From positions 1,686,016 through 1,729,124 of the forward strand of contig CABFPE010000050.1 in NCBI GenBank assembly GCA_900660155.1: a stretch of DNA of 43,109 nucleotides, given 5' to 3'. This document shows, piece by piece, positions 22,901 to 30,152 of the stretch (the stretch's first letter is position 1; each line of letters starts with the position of its first letter). The DNA is from Hofstenia miamia (taxonomy: Eukaryota > Xenacoelomorpha > Acoela > Hofsteniidae). The position numbers and the translations under genes are program-made. The notes under the pieces were generated by a model. That model had not been told where the DNA came from. It did not search any database and saw nothing but the letters and a program-made list of their open reading frames with translations.

Positions 22901-25762
22901 TTGTTCATGAAAATATTGTAAAGAAGATTAACTAACTAAATGAATGACTACATTATATAAAATGATTTTATTTTTTATTCTATTCCAAGAATTTTAAACC
23001 CGATTCTTTGAGCAAGTTTTAACTACGACCTGACCTGTGACCAAATTCAGTAATTACATCTGTAGTTAATGTAAACTAATTCTTTTTCTACTTAAGCATG
23101 CAATTGAAGCTTATTGCTTTAAAAAAATTGAGCTTGGAACTCACTCATAAGTTGGCCTATTTGCAACAGTGATCTTGTTAGAAAATGGCTTTCAATTTAA
23201 GTTAGGTCAGTAAATTACGTTAAATTTTCTTGGTCACGCGGGTGGTGTGCCTGATCAGTCTATGACATATCAGTAAAGTAAGTTAGCCTCATCTATGCGT
23301 TGAGCTTGAATGTTATATATATATTGTACCATCAATATGCATATTCATAGACACACAAGAAAGCAACACATATATGTATATGAGTTTAATTCAATGGTTT
23401 TATAAATAGATTCAAATTTGGTTGGAGCATTACCTACTTGTAATTTCTTGTTTTTGCAACGCAAACATTAATATTTCATTTCATACAAGTAAAGTATTCT
23501 ACAGAATGTGTGGTACTAGTTTTAGCCAATATATTTACTACTAATTTTAATCCAGCAGTTATCATGTACTTTCACACAATGCATGAGAAATATATTTCTG
23601 TCTGTCCTAGCTACAATGTGGCACCACATCTGAGATTACAAATCTAACCATTTCACAAGAGGACAGGTGAAAAATTGAAAAAGCACTTACCGCAACATTT
23701 CGGGCATTCTGTGTCTCCATTTTGACCAACTGGTAGTAAGTTTAAAATATCATTGATAACAAAAGTCTCCCCGAACGTGCACATTGATGTAGACATTGCT
23801 AGTTCATAGCTTGCATTCAATACGGAGTTTGATAAGTTGAAGTGCAAACCAAAATAACCACATCTGCAAAGATCTTCTGTACAATTACAATTGTGAAACT
23901 TGTTTGGAAATGAAAAATCGTACGACGCATCGTTGGAAGTTTCACTTATTTCAAATATTTGCTCAGAACTATTAAATTGTGCATACAAATTTGGATCTTC
24001 AGCAAAAGGATAGAAATCATTGTGTAATTCACATCCTTTGCAAGCCTCATAGGGAGAGTTTTCGGACAATCTAACACGTATTACTATTCCATTAGGTGTG
24101 TATTTACAAAGGTAATTGTTAGAGAATTCTGCTACAAGACAATAATGTAGCATGTTGTCAGTTTTGAATTTACAAACAGTATGGTTATCTAAATAAATAA
24201 ATGTTAAGTGTATGAAACAATAAAAAGACTAGGTTATGATTTTTAAAATACTGTTATATAGGATGTTCTTATTAAAAAAATAATTATATGTTTGTGTTAA
24301 ATATGTTTAGTCGCAAAATTTAAAGCAGCATTGAGCGACAGAATTGATGTGGACTCTTAAAATGCAAAACAAAAATTTGAGAAAATTTTCTATTTTGGAA
24401 AAAAATGTATAATTTGCATATAACGAATTCTGCAAATCATATTTTATATTCAAAGTGAGAAATATTAGATTCAAAGAGTCAGTAAGGATATATCTGAAGA
24501 AATTTTAAATATAAATTCAAGAAAAACACAGATAACAAGTGAAAAAATTATATGTTCATCATAGGCACCTGCGAGTTCATTTTTTAGGCTCGAGTTGAGT
24601 TCGAGGCGTTGGAACCCTAACTCGCGAGTTCGAGTCCAATTACGAATTACAATTATATTAAATTGTTTTACATTAAGGCAAAAATTCAGAAAAACAGATG
24701 TCGCAGCGCCCTAGTTCATCACTTCCAACTTTTCTTTCAAGGTATCTCACTAAATGCTGTTGAATACTTACACCTATTTAGTTTTTAAGTTTATGTGCAT
24801 TGAAATTCAATTTTTTTTCAAATTTGAAATTTTCAATATTCAGGACAATCCTAATATATGAAGTGTAAGAATTTTATTAGCTTAACCCTATTTAAACTGT
24901 ACTTTATAAACTACTCAGTTCTGAGGAGGGAGGATTTTCTACCTCCACCTATCAAATTCGTCTTTTCAACTCTATCAACTTAGAATGTTCAGAAATGTGA
25001 TTCCATGATAAGTTATGAAAAGTTCATCAATTATCAAAGTTTGGAATTTTTTGACATAAATTTTTAATGACTTTAGAAGATGGAAATGGTGGGAATTCAC
25101 TAGAATTCATTCCTAGCTTAAAACCACAATGCTTTTGCTAATTTTGCACACTGGCAATAATGATGAGTTTTTGAAAGAAATAGGAAAAACAATGTCATAC
25201 ATAGAAGGAACCGATGTAGAAAAAAATTGTTAGGGGTAATCACTAATAGTTAAGAAAAGTTACACACCTTTTTTGGTAGTAACCAAAGGTTTAATAGGGA
25301 GAAGAATTTCCCCCTCCGTGGTTGAATAGGGTAAATTAACTACGGCACTCATAAAATTCACCATAATATGCAATAAAGAAATACACAGCAGCTTACGCAA
25401 TTTTTATCACACATTGTATAAAATTTGTGAACATAATAAGCTGCATACATAGCTCTATAATAAAGTGCCTGTGTTATATTTATCAATGATGGTGAAAAGT
25501 TTGAATGAGCTCTGTTAACTTTAGAAACATATGTAATTTCTCAGCTGATTATAAAGTTGTTGTATATGATTTCATTAGGCAAATATTCGGAAATTTAGCA
25601 AAGAAAATAACAAATAACTTCTTAAAACTGCCATCTGCTCATTGAAATAAAATTCTTACCAAACATTTCAGTTTGAAAAGTGCATTGCCGCAACAGATTT
25701 ATACGTGATTCCGTCTCAACAAGAAAAGAAATTGCAAGTAATAACTTTAGTACAGTAATCAT
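1875..25762 (-). CDS. Secreted or membrane-anchored micro-exon gene (partial, 3' end outside window)
   Basis: This split gene was assembled by reading GT/AG sites on the minus strand. Accepted coding exons in order are 25660-25762, 23691-24188, 22438-22488, 16083-16121, 15798-15830, 10145-10183, 9860-9892, 3815-3847, 3517-3555, 3424-3459 and 1875-1910, 940 coding bases in all. It has a signal peptide, a 166-residue Cys-rich glycosylated domain, a Cys-rich micro-exon, then eight Ser/Thr-rich micro-exons forming a probable O-glycosylated stalk. All introns are phase 1 and every exon ends in one G, so junction codons are Asp, Glu or Gly. The layout recalls flatworm micro-exon genes (known family architecture), and a cell-surface receptor or secreted mucin is possible (inference). 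No stop codon, membrane segment or anchor is in view, so the gene continues beyond position 1. I do not recognise the domain. Whether all micro-exons join one transcript is unproven. Confidence 0.72.
2545..3300. repeat. Cluster of AACAACNTTGTTTTA inverted motifs, possible MITE
   Basis: Between 2558 and 2750 the motif AACAA(C/T)(G/A)TTGTTTTA recurs several times in both orientations, including a perfect 16-bp palindrome at 2560-2575 (AAAACAACGTTGTTTT). GGTTGTTTTATGT at 2588 reappears on the opposite strand near 3262-3290, next to atctgggta. This may be a miniature element of about 750 bp, but its ends and target duplication are not clear. Confidence 0.4.
3424..3459 (-). CDS. Stalk micro-exon e: EFTNSGNVISTS
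   Basis: A 36-bp exon between acceptor attttcttag and donor G|gtaaatttatg, phase 1 at both ends, encoding EFTNSGNVISTS. The junction codon G|AA gives Glu instead of Asp. Exon and flanking intron are clearly homologous to the unit at 3517-3555. Confidence 0.66.
3517..3555 (-). CDS. Stalk micro-exon d: DFANSPTSVTSTP
   Basis: A 39-bp exon between acceptor gtatttgcttag and donor G|gtaagtttgtg, phase 1 at both ends, encoding DFANSPTSVTSTP. It belongs to a tandem duplication with the next micro-exon; the intron between them is only 57 bp. Confidence 0.68.
3815..3847 (-). CDS. Stalk micro-exon c: DFTSTQVSNTA
   Basis: A 33-bp exon between acceptor aaaccattttag and donor G|gtaaatttttg, phase 1 at both ends, encoding DFTSTQVSNTA. 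The DF start is shared with the exon at 3517-3555 and resembles the EF start at 3424-3459, pointing to common ancestry of these units. Confidence 0.65.
3848..4983. other. Presumed intron; nothing recognised
   Basis: A+T-rich, no coding exon or repeat that I can support. Confidence 0.4.
4986..5684. mobile_element. Internally deleted Tc1/mariner element with intact ends
   Basis: Terminal inverted repeats begin CAGTACTGGAAA (left) and CAGTGCTGGAAA (right, reverse strand), with 26 of 29 bases matching through GAGCCACCC. Both ends are flanked by TA, the target duplication of this superfamily. A degenerate internal copy of the repeat lies near 5484-5510, an IR/DR-like layout. The 699-bp length is too short for a full transposase. 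Confidence 0.75.
5100..5335 (-). pseudogene. Tc1-type transposase N-terminal remnant
   Basis: The minus strand inside the element above reads SDLTEEEKIAILAYKRTRMS, the typical start of the helix-turn-helix DNA-binding region of Tc1 transposases. After a frame change it reads KVSESTRRLLI, a stop, then EASK, matching the second helix-turn-helix. Stops and frameshifts break it and the catalytic DDE part is missing, so it is inactive. Confidence 0.65.
5687..8250. other. Presumed intron; nothing further recognised
   Basis: No coding similarity or repeats that I can support, apart from the weak micro-exon candidate at 6813-6833. Confidence 0.35.
6813..6833 (-). CDS. Possible micro-exon (21 bp), weak
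   Basis: Acceptor gttcaggcatttag and strong donor G|gtaagcatccc flank 21 bases, phase 1 at both ends and ending in G, reading AKGMLND after the incoming G. It lies in the right part of the gene but lacks the Ser/Thr bias of the stalk exons. Confidence 0.3.
8290..8936 (-). mobile_element. Degraded Tc1-like transposon fragment
   Basis: The right edge (ccaagaccactgta, 8923-8936) reads TACAGTGGTCTTGG on the minus strand, a Tc1-type terminus beginning at TA. Inside, the minus strand gives LAxEAWMNL..DDLNIDSII..LQIAV, which resembles the C-terminal EAW..(I/L)...LI.S....LQ.VI segment of Tc1 transposases, broken by several stops. I could not find the left terminus. Confidence 0.4.
9049..9399. repeat. 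Duplicated block A, copy 1
   Basis: A 351-bp block beginning acattt..cacatacacag and ending aaaataattttaaat. It recurs almost unchanged at 10754-11105, and its last 165 bases recur at 15189-15353. It directly precedes block B in copies 1 and 3. Confidence 0.85.
9860..9892 (-). CDS. Stalk micro-exon b (copy 2): DQATTRSLSTN
   Basis: Second copy of the 33-bp Ser/Thr micro-exon, with acceptor cagtgatttag and donor gtaatttaaaag. It is 252 bp downstream of the preceding micro-exon and identical in coding sequence to 15798-15830. Confidence 0.62.
10145..10183 (-). CDS. Stalk micro-exon a (copy 2): GWATTTELQATTT
   Basis: Second copy of the 39-bp Thr-rich micro-exon, with the same acceptor (acacagtttag), donor (gtaaaattagcg) and coding sequence as 16083-16121. 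It lies in the B block of the segmental duplication. Confidence 0.65.
10754..11105. repeat. Duplicated block A, copy 2
   Basis: Near-identical copy of 9049-9399, 1,705 bp downstream of it, in the same orientation. No block B follows, so the array was cut or diverged here. Confidence 0.85.
11106..14990. other. Presumed intron; no supported feature
   Basis: A+T-rich sequence between the two duplicated exon blocks. A 113-codon frame at 11664-12005 opens at TTG, is hydrophobic and Lys/Ile-rich and looks like a chance frame. No convincing phase-1 micro-exon was found. Confidence 0.4.
15798..15830 (-). CDS. Stalk micro-exon b (copy 1): DQATTRSLSTN
   Basis: A 33-bp exon lies between acceptor cagtgatttag and donor G|gtaatttaaaag, phase 1 at both ends, encoding DQATTRSLSTN. 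The intron to the previous micro-exon is 252 bp, the same length as in the second copy. Identical in sequence to 9860-9892. Confidence 0.62.
16083..16121 (-). CDS. Stalk micro-exon a (copy 1): GWATTTELQATTT
   Basis: A 39-bp exon lies between acceptor acacagtttag and donor G|gtaaaattagcg. With the incoming G it reads GWATTTELQATTT, six threonines in 13 residues, as in mucin-type O-glycosylated stalks. Phase 1 at both ends. It is identical to the exon at 10145-10183, both lying in a duplicated block. Confidence 0.65.
16233..20218. other. Presumed intron; weak exon candidates only
   Basis: Holds the weak micro-exon candidate at 17360-17383 and splice-like pairs at 17543-17565 and 17717-17737 that do not fit the phase-1, G-ending rule. 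The last kilobase is probably the 5' flank of the 573-aa gene; no terminal repeat was seen. Confidence 0.35.
17360..17383 (-). CDS. Possible micro-exon (24 bp), weak
   Basis: A good acceptor (gattttattgcttag) and a moderate donor (G|gtgcgtaataa) flank 24 bases, phase 1 at both ends and ending in G like the accepted exons. It would read VYCTCINV, two more cysteines, between exon 3 and the stalk. A stretch this short can be open by chance. Confidence 0.28.
20219..21940 (+). CDS. Intact 573-aa zinc-finger protein of a multicopy invertebrate family, probable transposon gene
   Basis: An uninterrupted intronless frame starts at ATG 20219 (a GTG three bases upstream is not needed). Residues 12-66 hold cysteine pairs (FCYIC at 13-17, C46, FCQKC at 62-66), then MPFGIPMMWRE at 81-91 and DCYFC at 98-102, suggesting an N-terminal zinc-binding region. 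An acidic linker follows (DDDEDEDYE). The core has FIDGSKYS (D267), CADLKV (D321), CFICEWDSR, LPPLHIKLGL and SDEHGEQFH (D516, E517, E520). I recognise the order as that of a large uncharacterised family repeated in insect, spider and cnidarian genomes. The conserved acidic residues could form a DDE/DDD-type catalytic set (inference). The coding region is visibly richer in G+C than its surroundings. It sits antisense within an intron of the micro-exon gene. I found no terminal repeats, so a domesticated gene remains possible. Confidence 0.8.
   Translation: MHRSECIKYTKCFCYICGEYKNDGDLKQIATNPRLQQLYAAYFYPCKIGDQDDYKTWAPKRFCQKCYSSLSMWYRGKLKKMPFGIPMMWREQKDHISDCYFCRVSKPTNTNRKSLNKIIYPDDIASATRPVPHSDEVPIPKQPSLLPSLDDFVIVAAGFNKDDDEDEDYEPAKAINNQPKRWNQAQLNDYVRDMEMSKEKAEISASRFKEMGWLENGVSTTHFRKRTDNLKHLFTMDGDLCYCNDINGLFLKFKTPHRVYEWRLFIDGSKYSIKAALIHIGNQLPTVPVAYSTQLKETYINLARILHVLNYDEHQWRICADLKVVAIVSGIQTGWPKFQCFICEWDSRDKENHFNQKVWKTRDGYTLGEKNVINEPLVPKENIILPPLHIKLGLMTQFVKALKKNDSPAIAMFKEKFPKLSTAKINAGVFNGPQIRECLKDPLFSRDFSEDELAAWESYRSVVDGFLGRNKNSQYKEIIGKLLSDFQNLGANMSLKLHLLHSHLDLFPENNCDVSDEHGEQFHQAIANMESRYSAQWTPVMLADYCWTLMREDNQAEHKRKRQKHSNFSYFVV
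21936..22145 (+). repeat. Degenerate tandem repeat of the 3' flank of the 573-aa gene
   Basis: The stretch from the stop codon (ataaagctatat, ctcatt, actcct, tccatgt, aatcatat, tttgacata) recurs in the same order in the following ~90 bases (22061-22145). The second copy is diverged and lacks the AATAAA. Confidence 0.55.
21992..21997 (+). terminator. Polyadenylation signal AATAAA after the 573-aa gene
   Basis: A canonical AATAAA lies 52 bases after the stop codon of the plus-strand frame, the right distance for its 3' end. Confidence 0.5.
22146..22437. other. Intron sequence; nothing recognised
   Basis: Short A+T-rich spacer between the 3' flank repeat of the plus-strand gene and exon 3 of the micro-exon gene. 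Confidence 0.35.
22438..22488 (-). CDS. Exon 3: 51-bp Cys-rich micro-exon
   Basis: Acceptor aatttag and donor G|gtaatttaattg flank 51 bases, phase 1 at both ends. With the G left by exon 2 it reads DCTRCPPICRNCNNSEQ, four cysteines in 17 residues, which continues the ECPKCC pattern at the end of exon 2. Length divisible by three, the same G|AT junction and the cysteine content make it a convincing member of the same gene. It lies 1.2 kb downstream of exon 2. Confidence 0.65.
22489..23690. other. Intron 2 of micro-exon gene
   Basis: Bounded by donor gtaagtgctt (minus strand, from 23690) and acceptor aatttag (at 22489). No further coding exon is supported in it. Confidence 0.6.
23691..24188 (-). 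CDS. Exon 2: Cys-rich, N-glycosylated extracellular domain
   Basis: This 498-bp exon is open throughout and bounded by acceptor tttatttatttag and donor gtaagtgctt. It encodes 166 residues, phase 1 at both ends. I count 13 cysteines, including an ACKGC pair, a dense NCNCTEDLCRCG cluster in the middle and a terminal ECPKCCG. There are five Asn-X-Ser/Thr sequons (NHT, NSS, NCT, NLS, NAS), consistent with passage through the secretory pathway after the exon 1 signal peptide. The rest is rich in Phe, Tyr, Asn, Ser and Glu. The spacing does not match EGF, Kunitz, Ig, SRCR or lectin patterns that I know, so the fold is unassigned. The frame as an unspliced ORF starts at an internal ATG (24153), but the open frame extends 12 codons upstream to the acceptor. 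Confidence 0.8.
24189..25659. other. Intron 1 of micro-exon gene
   Basis: Bounded by donor gtaagaatttt and acceptor tttatttatttag on the minus strand, 1,471 bp. It contains a small patch with cgagttcgagt motifs near 24570-24640, otherwise nothing recognised. Confidence 0.65.
25660..25762 (-). CDS. Exon 1: signal peptide
   Basis: The frame starts at ATG 25762 and runs 34 codons plus one base to a strong donor (G|gtaagaatt). The N-terminus is MITVLK followed by the hydrophobic stretch LLLAISFLV and then polar residues (ETES), a classic signal peptide with cleavage expected near residues 17-20. One cysteine (RQC) follows the cleavage region. The final G joins AT of exon 2 to make Asp. The sequence just before the ATG reads ttatacttttag, which could be a cis- or trans-splice acceptor directly abutting the start codon; without splicing, that TAG is an in-frame stop that fixes the start. 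Confidence 0.8.
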
Positions 25763-25840
25763 CTAAAAGTATAACTGTTGAGACATAATAATGCAAAAGA
25801 TTATAAAGCAAGTAGCAAAACAAGTTATTAGTTCAGTTGC

Positions 25841-25942
25841 ATAGACTTACAATGCTTAAAATAATAGCAACTATCCTTTTGTATTTTTGGGCCAAAAAAT
25901 ACAAAATGGTCAGTGCTATTATTTTAAGTATTGTAAGTCTAT
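25841..25942. repeat. 102-bp near-perfect inverted repeat (hairpin)
   Basis: The arms begin ATAGACTTACAAT and end ATTGTAAGTCTAT, and the dyad centre is GGCC at 25890-25893 with essentially no loop. Outer 28 bases of the arms differ at one position; a 7-base patch in mid-arm is mismatched; the inner TTTTGTATTTTT pairs again. It could be a tiny transposon, or a transcribed hairpin. It lies about 80 bp upstream of the exon 1 start codon. Confidence 0.85.
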
Positions 25943-26640
25943 ACTTTTGGATTTGCAATATTTTCTTGGAAAATGTTCATGCTTAATTACAACACATTCC
26001 ATTTAGGTAGATTTATTCTAATACCATGTCTTGCATTATATATTTACAGTTTAATTCAATTACATCTAATAAATTAGTACTTTTTTGGAAATAAATTATG
26101 CAAGGTCTCTTTCTCTTGACCATTATGCAAAGTGCTAAAAACATATTTCAAAAAAATCAAATATCAATACATAAAGGTATGAATATCACAGTAGTGTTTT
26201 TCATTGAGTTACAGATTTAGAATGCATCGTTTTAAAATGAAACTGATAAACTTCTTTAATACTAAAATGAAGTGAATAATTCCAATTTTGTTGGATATTA
26301 TTTGTCATAGAGCAGTGTACATTTGCAAGAAAACCATTGTCTGTTCAAAACATTTGAAATTCTAGTAAGTTTATTCCAACAAATTATTTTCTTTTGATTT
26401 CGATGATTGGGGTGTTTTTCAGTAAATTATGAAAGAAGAAAATACTAACTACAAACAAATTTTAACAACAACTTCTCAATTTTTGAAAATGGCAATACAA
26501 GTATTGAAAAGGGACTAGATTGCATGAAAATTAATTTTTGCAAATATATATTGCAAAATTGAAAGATAGAATACCAATTACAAAAAACTAAACCATAAGA
26601 ATATGAACAAGATTGTTGGCTGAAACTATTTTAAATGTAC
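25943..26640. other. Intergenic; nothing recognised
   Basis: A+T-rich flank upstream of the micro-exon gene with no coding signal. Confidence 0.4.
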
Positions 26641-26660
26641 TGATTATTCAAGTTATTAGC

Positions 26661-26715
26661 AGAGGCGGATTACAGCTTCGCGGGGCTATGGGCCACTGAA
26701 AAATGCGGAGCCTTT
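26661..26715. mobile_element. Single hAT-like terminus
   Basis: CAGAGGCGGATTACAGC followed by gcggggctatgggcc is the style of terminal sequence found on many hAT-like animal transposons. No matching opposite end was found, so this is a fragment. Confidence 0.35.
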
Positions 26716-27198
26716 CCTTCATAAAAATTTAAATACATTAATGATTTTTAAAAATAATTATTTAATGATTGTTACTATCCACAAAAAAAGAATATGGATG
26801 ACATTAGATAATTTAATTTCATATATCATTAATTGATATTTAACTCCCAATAAAGAATGCAACAACTGCTTTGTATTCATTAATTGCAATTAATTGCATT
26901 TATTTTCATTATAAAACTTTTTTTAGCTTTTCACTTGGAAAAATTATATATACCTGATTTAAAGTCAGTAGATAGATGTAAATCTCAAAATCTATCTTGT
27001 CTAATAGAAGGCACTAAATATTTTTCACTCTTTCTTAAACAGAAAAAAAATATATATATATATAATTTATATATAATTGATGTTGTCATAAAAAATTTGT
27101 CCTTATTTTTGATAGCTACCCTATGAAATAACGGGCATGTGATAACATATATCTCATTGATGGAGTTAAGCAGAAGAATGTTTTAATTTGGTGTGAGT

Positions 27199-27210
27199 AA
27201 TATATATATG

Positions 27211-27254
<44 letters not shown>
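27199..27254. repeat. (AT)n microsatellite
   Basis: An almost pure AT dinucleotide run, interrupted once by tgt. Confidence 0.95.
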
Positions 27255-27256
<2 letters not shown>

Positions 27257-27726
27257 TATATTGAGATATGAATTTATATCCAACTTTGAATATTTTTGTT
27301 TATTAAATTACGCTTCTAAATTTGGCCTAAATATTGGTATAATTTTGTATTGAAGCAACATTGAAAAAATTAGCATTCCTCAAAATGGAACGAATATGTT
27401 GAAACTAGGTGAATTTAATTTATTTAAAATTCATAATATTGTTTCACAAGAATCAATTTTTTGCATGATTGCAATGTCATAATTCAAAAGACAATCTAAA
27501 TAAAATGTTTCCAACCAAAAATATGTCATTAAAATATTATGACTTTGGAACACAAATTACATGATTAAATAATAATGTGTACAAATTGGCGGCCAATTTC
27601 AATGAACATACTAACAATAGAAAAAATTTGTTAATGTCACCAGAAACAATTGAGACTAGCAGTGCTGAGCTGCCGTATAACTATTTTTTATTACTTCCAT
27701 GCAATGTCTGAAGGGGATACATCGAT

Positions 27727-27834
27727 CTTAGGGCGCGGCGGCATAGACATTTTTGGAGTCGGTTCGGTATTACACAAAATACCGCGGTATCTGTATATAG
27801 AACTATAAAAAATCAATAGCATATTTGGCATTTA

Positions 27835-27885
<51 letters not shown>

Positions 27886-28455
27886 TATATATATATATTA
27901 TATATATATATCAAAACTACAAATTTAGTTGTCGTATATTATGGCTATATCAACAAAATGAAATTTTTGGATTTCTATGTAAAATTGATTTTTTTGTAAA
28001 TTTGACTTTACTGCGTAAGACAGGCTTAAAGTAATTTCAAATATGAATGCATTTTTTGAACATTAGTTTCTGACAAAAAGGGAATTTTAAGCCTCTCCTT
28101 GGAACAATGTTTAATATCAAGAGTATATTGAAACTTTTAATATATAAATAGCTTATGCAATGGGCCTTTCGACGATAACATTTTTTGCGCTAATCAGCCA
28201 TATAATTGTAACTGCATTATTAATAGAATTTTCTTCTTAAGAAATTTCGTAACTTTCCAAACTGCTATACTTGAAGCTTCCAACACAAATGTACCAAGTT
28301 TTCATACAGCAAGCATTGACCCCAAGGGCTTGCACATATTACACATAGCCTACCTTTAAATAAAATACCGATCAATGCTTTAGGCAAGATGCCGCGGTAT
28401 CGGTATTTATCGGTATTGTCAAAATACCGCGGTAGAGATATACCGCTGGGAGCTA
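27727..28455. mobile_element. Non-autonomous hAT-like element with 8-bp target duplication
   Basis: The element is flanked by a perfect ACATCGAT direct repeat (27719-27726 and 28456-28463). Its ends are short inverted repeats (CTTAGGGCGCGGCGG and, reversed, TAGCTCCCAGCGG). Just inside, ATACCGCGGTAT-type motifs occur on both sides (27779-27790, 28391-28434). A long (TA)n tract fills the left part. The 8-bp duplication is the hallmark of hAT elements. No transposase frame is present. Confidence 0.65.
27839..27911. repeat. (TA)n microsatellite inside the hAT-like element
   Basis: About 70 bases of near-pure TA with a few breaks. Confidence 0.95.
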
Positions 28456-28664
28456 ACATCGATAATAAAATTTTTAAATCTAAAATCAATGCTAATATTG
28501 TTTTCTCAGGCTAACTACGCTCTAAAATATGGTGAATTGAATTTCTTTGCCTACTTGATAGTAGATACTAGGTTGTCAGAATGCTATAACTTGGTTTACT
28601 CTATGGTTATGCTAACCCTGATGATGCTAGAATGTGGCATTAGGTAATGTAACTAGTATTGGCC

Positions 28665-28830
28665 AGATCACTGTTTTCGTATTTAACTTTTACTTTAGTT
28701 ATTTGTAAACAGTTATTTTAGTTATTTGTAAACATGTTTGATGTAAAGTGTATATAAGACAGTTAAACGGTTGTTAGAGAGAAATAGTTAACTGCATTAT
28801 CTTTATGCACTTCCATGCACCCTAGCGTTG
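28665..28830 (+). other. Possible promoter-like or LTR-like fragment
   Basis: A 20-base motif, ttttagttatttgtaaaca, is present twice in tandem (28697-28734), followed by a TATA-like gtatataagacag (28749). This arrangement is seen in retrotransposon U3 regions, but no boundaries or partner copy were found. Confidence 0.25.
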
Positions 28831-28837
28831 CTACTTT

Positions 28838-28871
28838 ATATATATATATATATATATGTATATGTATATAT
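28838..28871. repeat. (TA)n tract
   Basis: Interrupted TA run with two tgtata breaks. Confidence 0.9.
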
Positions 28872-29700
28872 TAATATCAAAGTCTCAAGCACTTACTGTT
28901 AGGATAGTTACAGATCACTTGTCAAATCACAGATAATTTACGTCAAATTGCTTGATAATAATTGGCATTGCAAATAAAATTTACTGGAAGAATGCAAGAA
29001 GCGTACACCATTTGTGTTAATATTGTAAGTTAAATGCATTTTTCTCTAAACAATGGATAAATATGCGGAAATTTCTTACAAGAAAAAAATGATAACAAAT
29101 TCATGCTGAAGTGACCTAAGAAAATCTTTGATTTGGCAACTGCCCTGGCTTACATTTTTCTTTGAAGTGTAAAAGTATTTGCCCTATTTGGCCAGCTAAA
29201 CTTTGGAGGCTTATCCTATAGTCAAAACCATAAATAATTGAAGGCAGTCTCGGCTACCATAGGCTGGTAATGTGGAGTTAGCCCAACTTGGAATATACAA
29301 TATTAAATAACAAGGTTTAATTCTGGACTAATGTTTTAATGTATAATGACAGAGTATTTATCAAATTGATTAAGCATTGTAGATAGCTTATTTATCAAAA
29401 TGGAAAAAATGTTAACAAATAAAAACAAATAAAGATTGTCATTGATCTCCAAAATGAAATTTATCCAATTAGAATTGTTCATAAGAAGACGGATCCAATT
29501 GCTTTTGTCCACCTTTTAAGCGATGTGTATGGAGTTTTGTAAAACTATAACCCAATAAAAAATTGAGCACGTTTGCAAGTTAAAAATAATGTAGAATAAT
29601 TTAAATCAAATTTTTTTCAATGTTTAATAGTATAAATCCCGGATATTTCGGGATTTGAAGTTCTTTGAGGAAGACTAACTTATTGATATATTATAAATCC
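28872..29700. other. Intergenic; nothing recognised
   Basis: No coding frame or repeat that I can support. Confidence 0.35.
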
Positions 29701-30152
29701 CCTTGTTAGGGCCCGTAAACGGGATGGCTTAATACTACGAGCACAGGCCGGGCATTCAGACTCTGCATGAATACTTGTTTTTGTTCTTCGAGGATCATTC
29801 TTTTTAAAATCATTTGTTTGATGTACAGTAGGTCTATTCTATGTATCTATATATATATATTTGTTTCTTGTAAGCAGTAACCTTCATTTAGCGCTATCCT
29901 ACAAATTACAACACAATACATAAAATATTACACATAAAATTCATTACCTTCATCAATTTTAAGGAATTCCATTTAACTATCATCTTGATATTGCATTCAT
30001 AGTACTTATGTACATTATATTGTAACGGAAGAAGCATGATTTACAACTTCAGAATACGAATTAATGCAATTTACATATTTTGTAATGTCATACAAGCAGT
30101 GCATTGTATCTTCAATTATTTTCATACTGTTTGATGTGTTGTTAATTACGGT

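Noticed and set aside
23009..23041. 33-bp phase-1 stretch on the minus strand (DVITEFGHRSG).
   Set aside because: Good acceptor but weak donor (gtagttaaa) and it ends in C instead of G.
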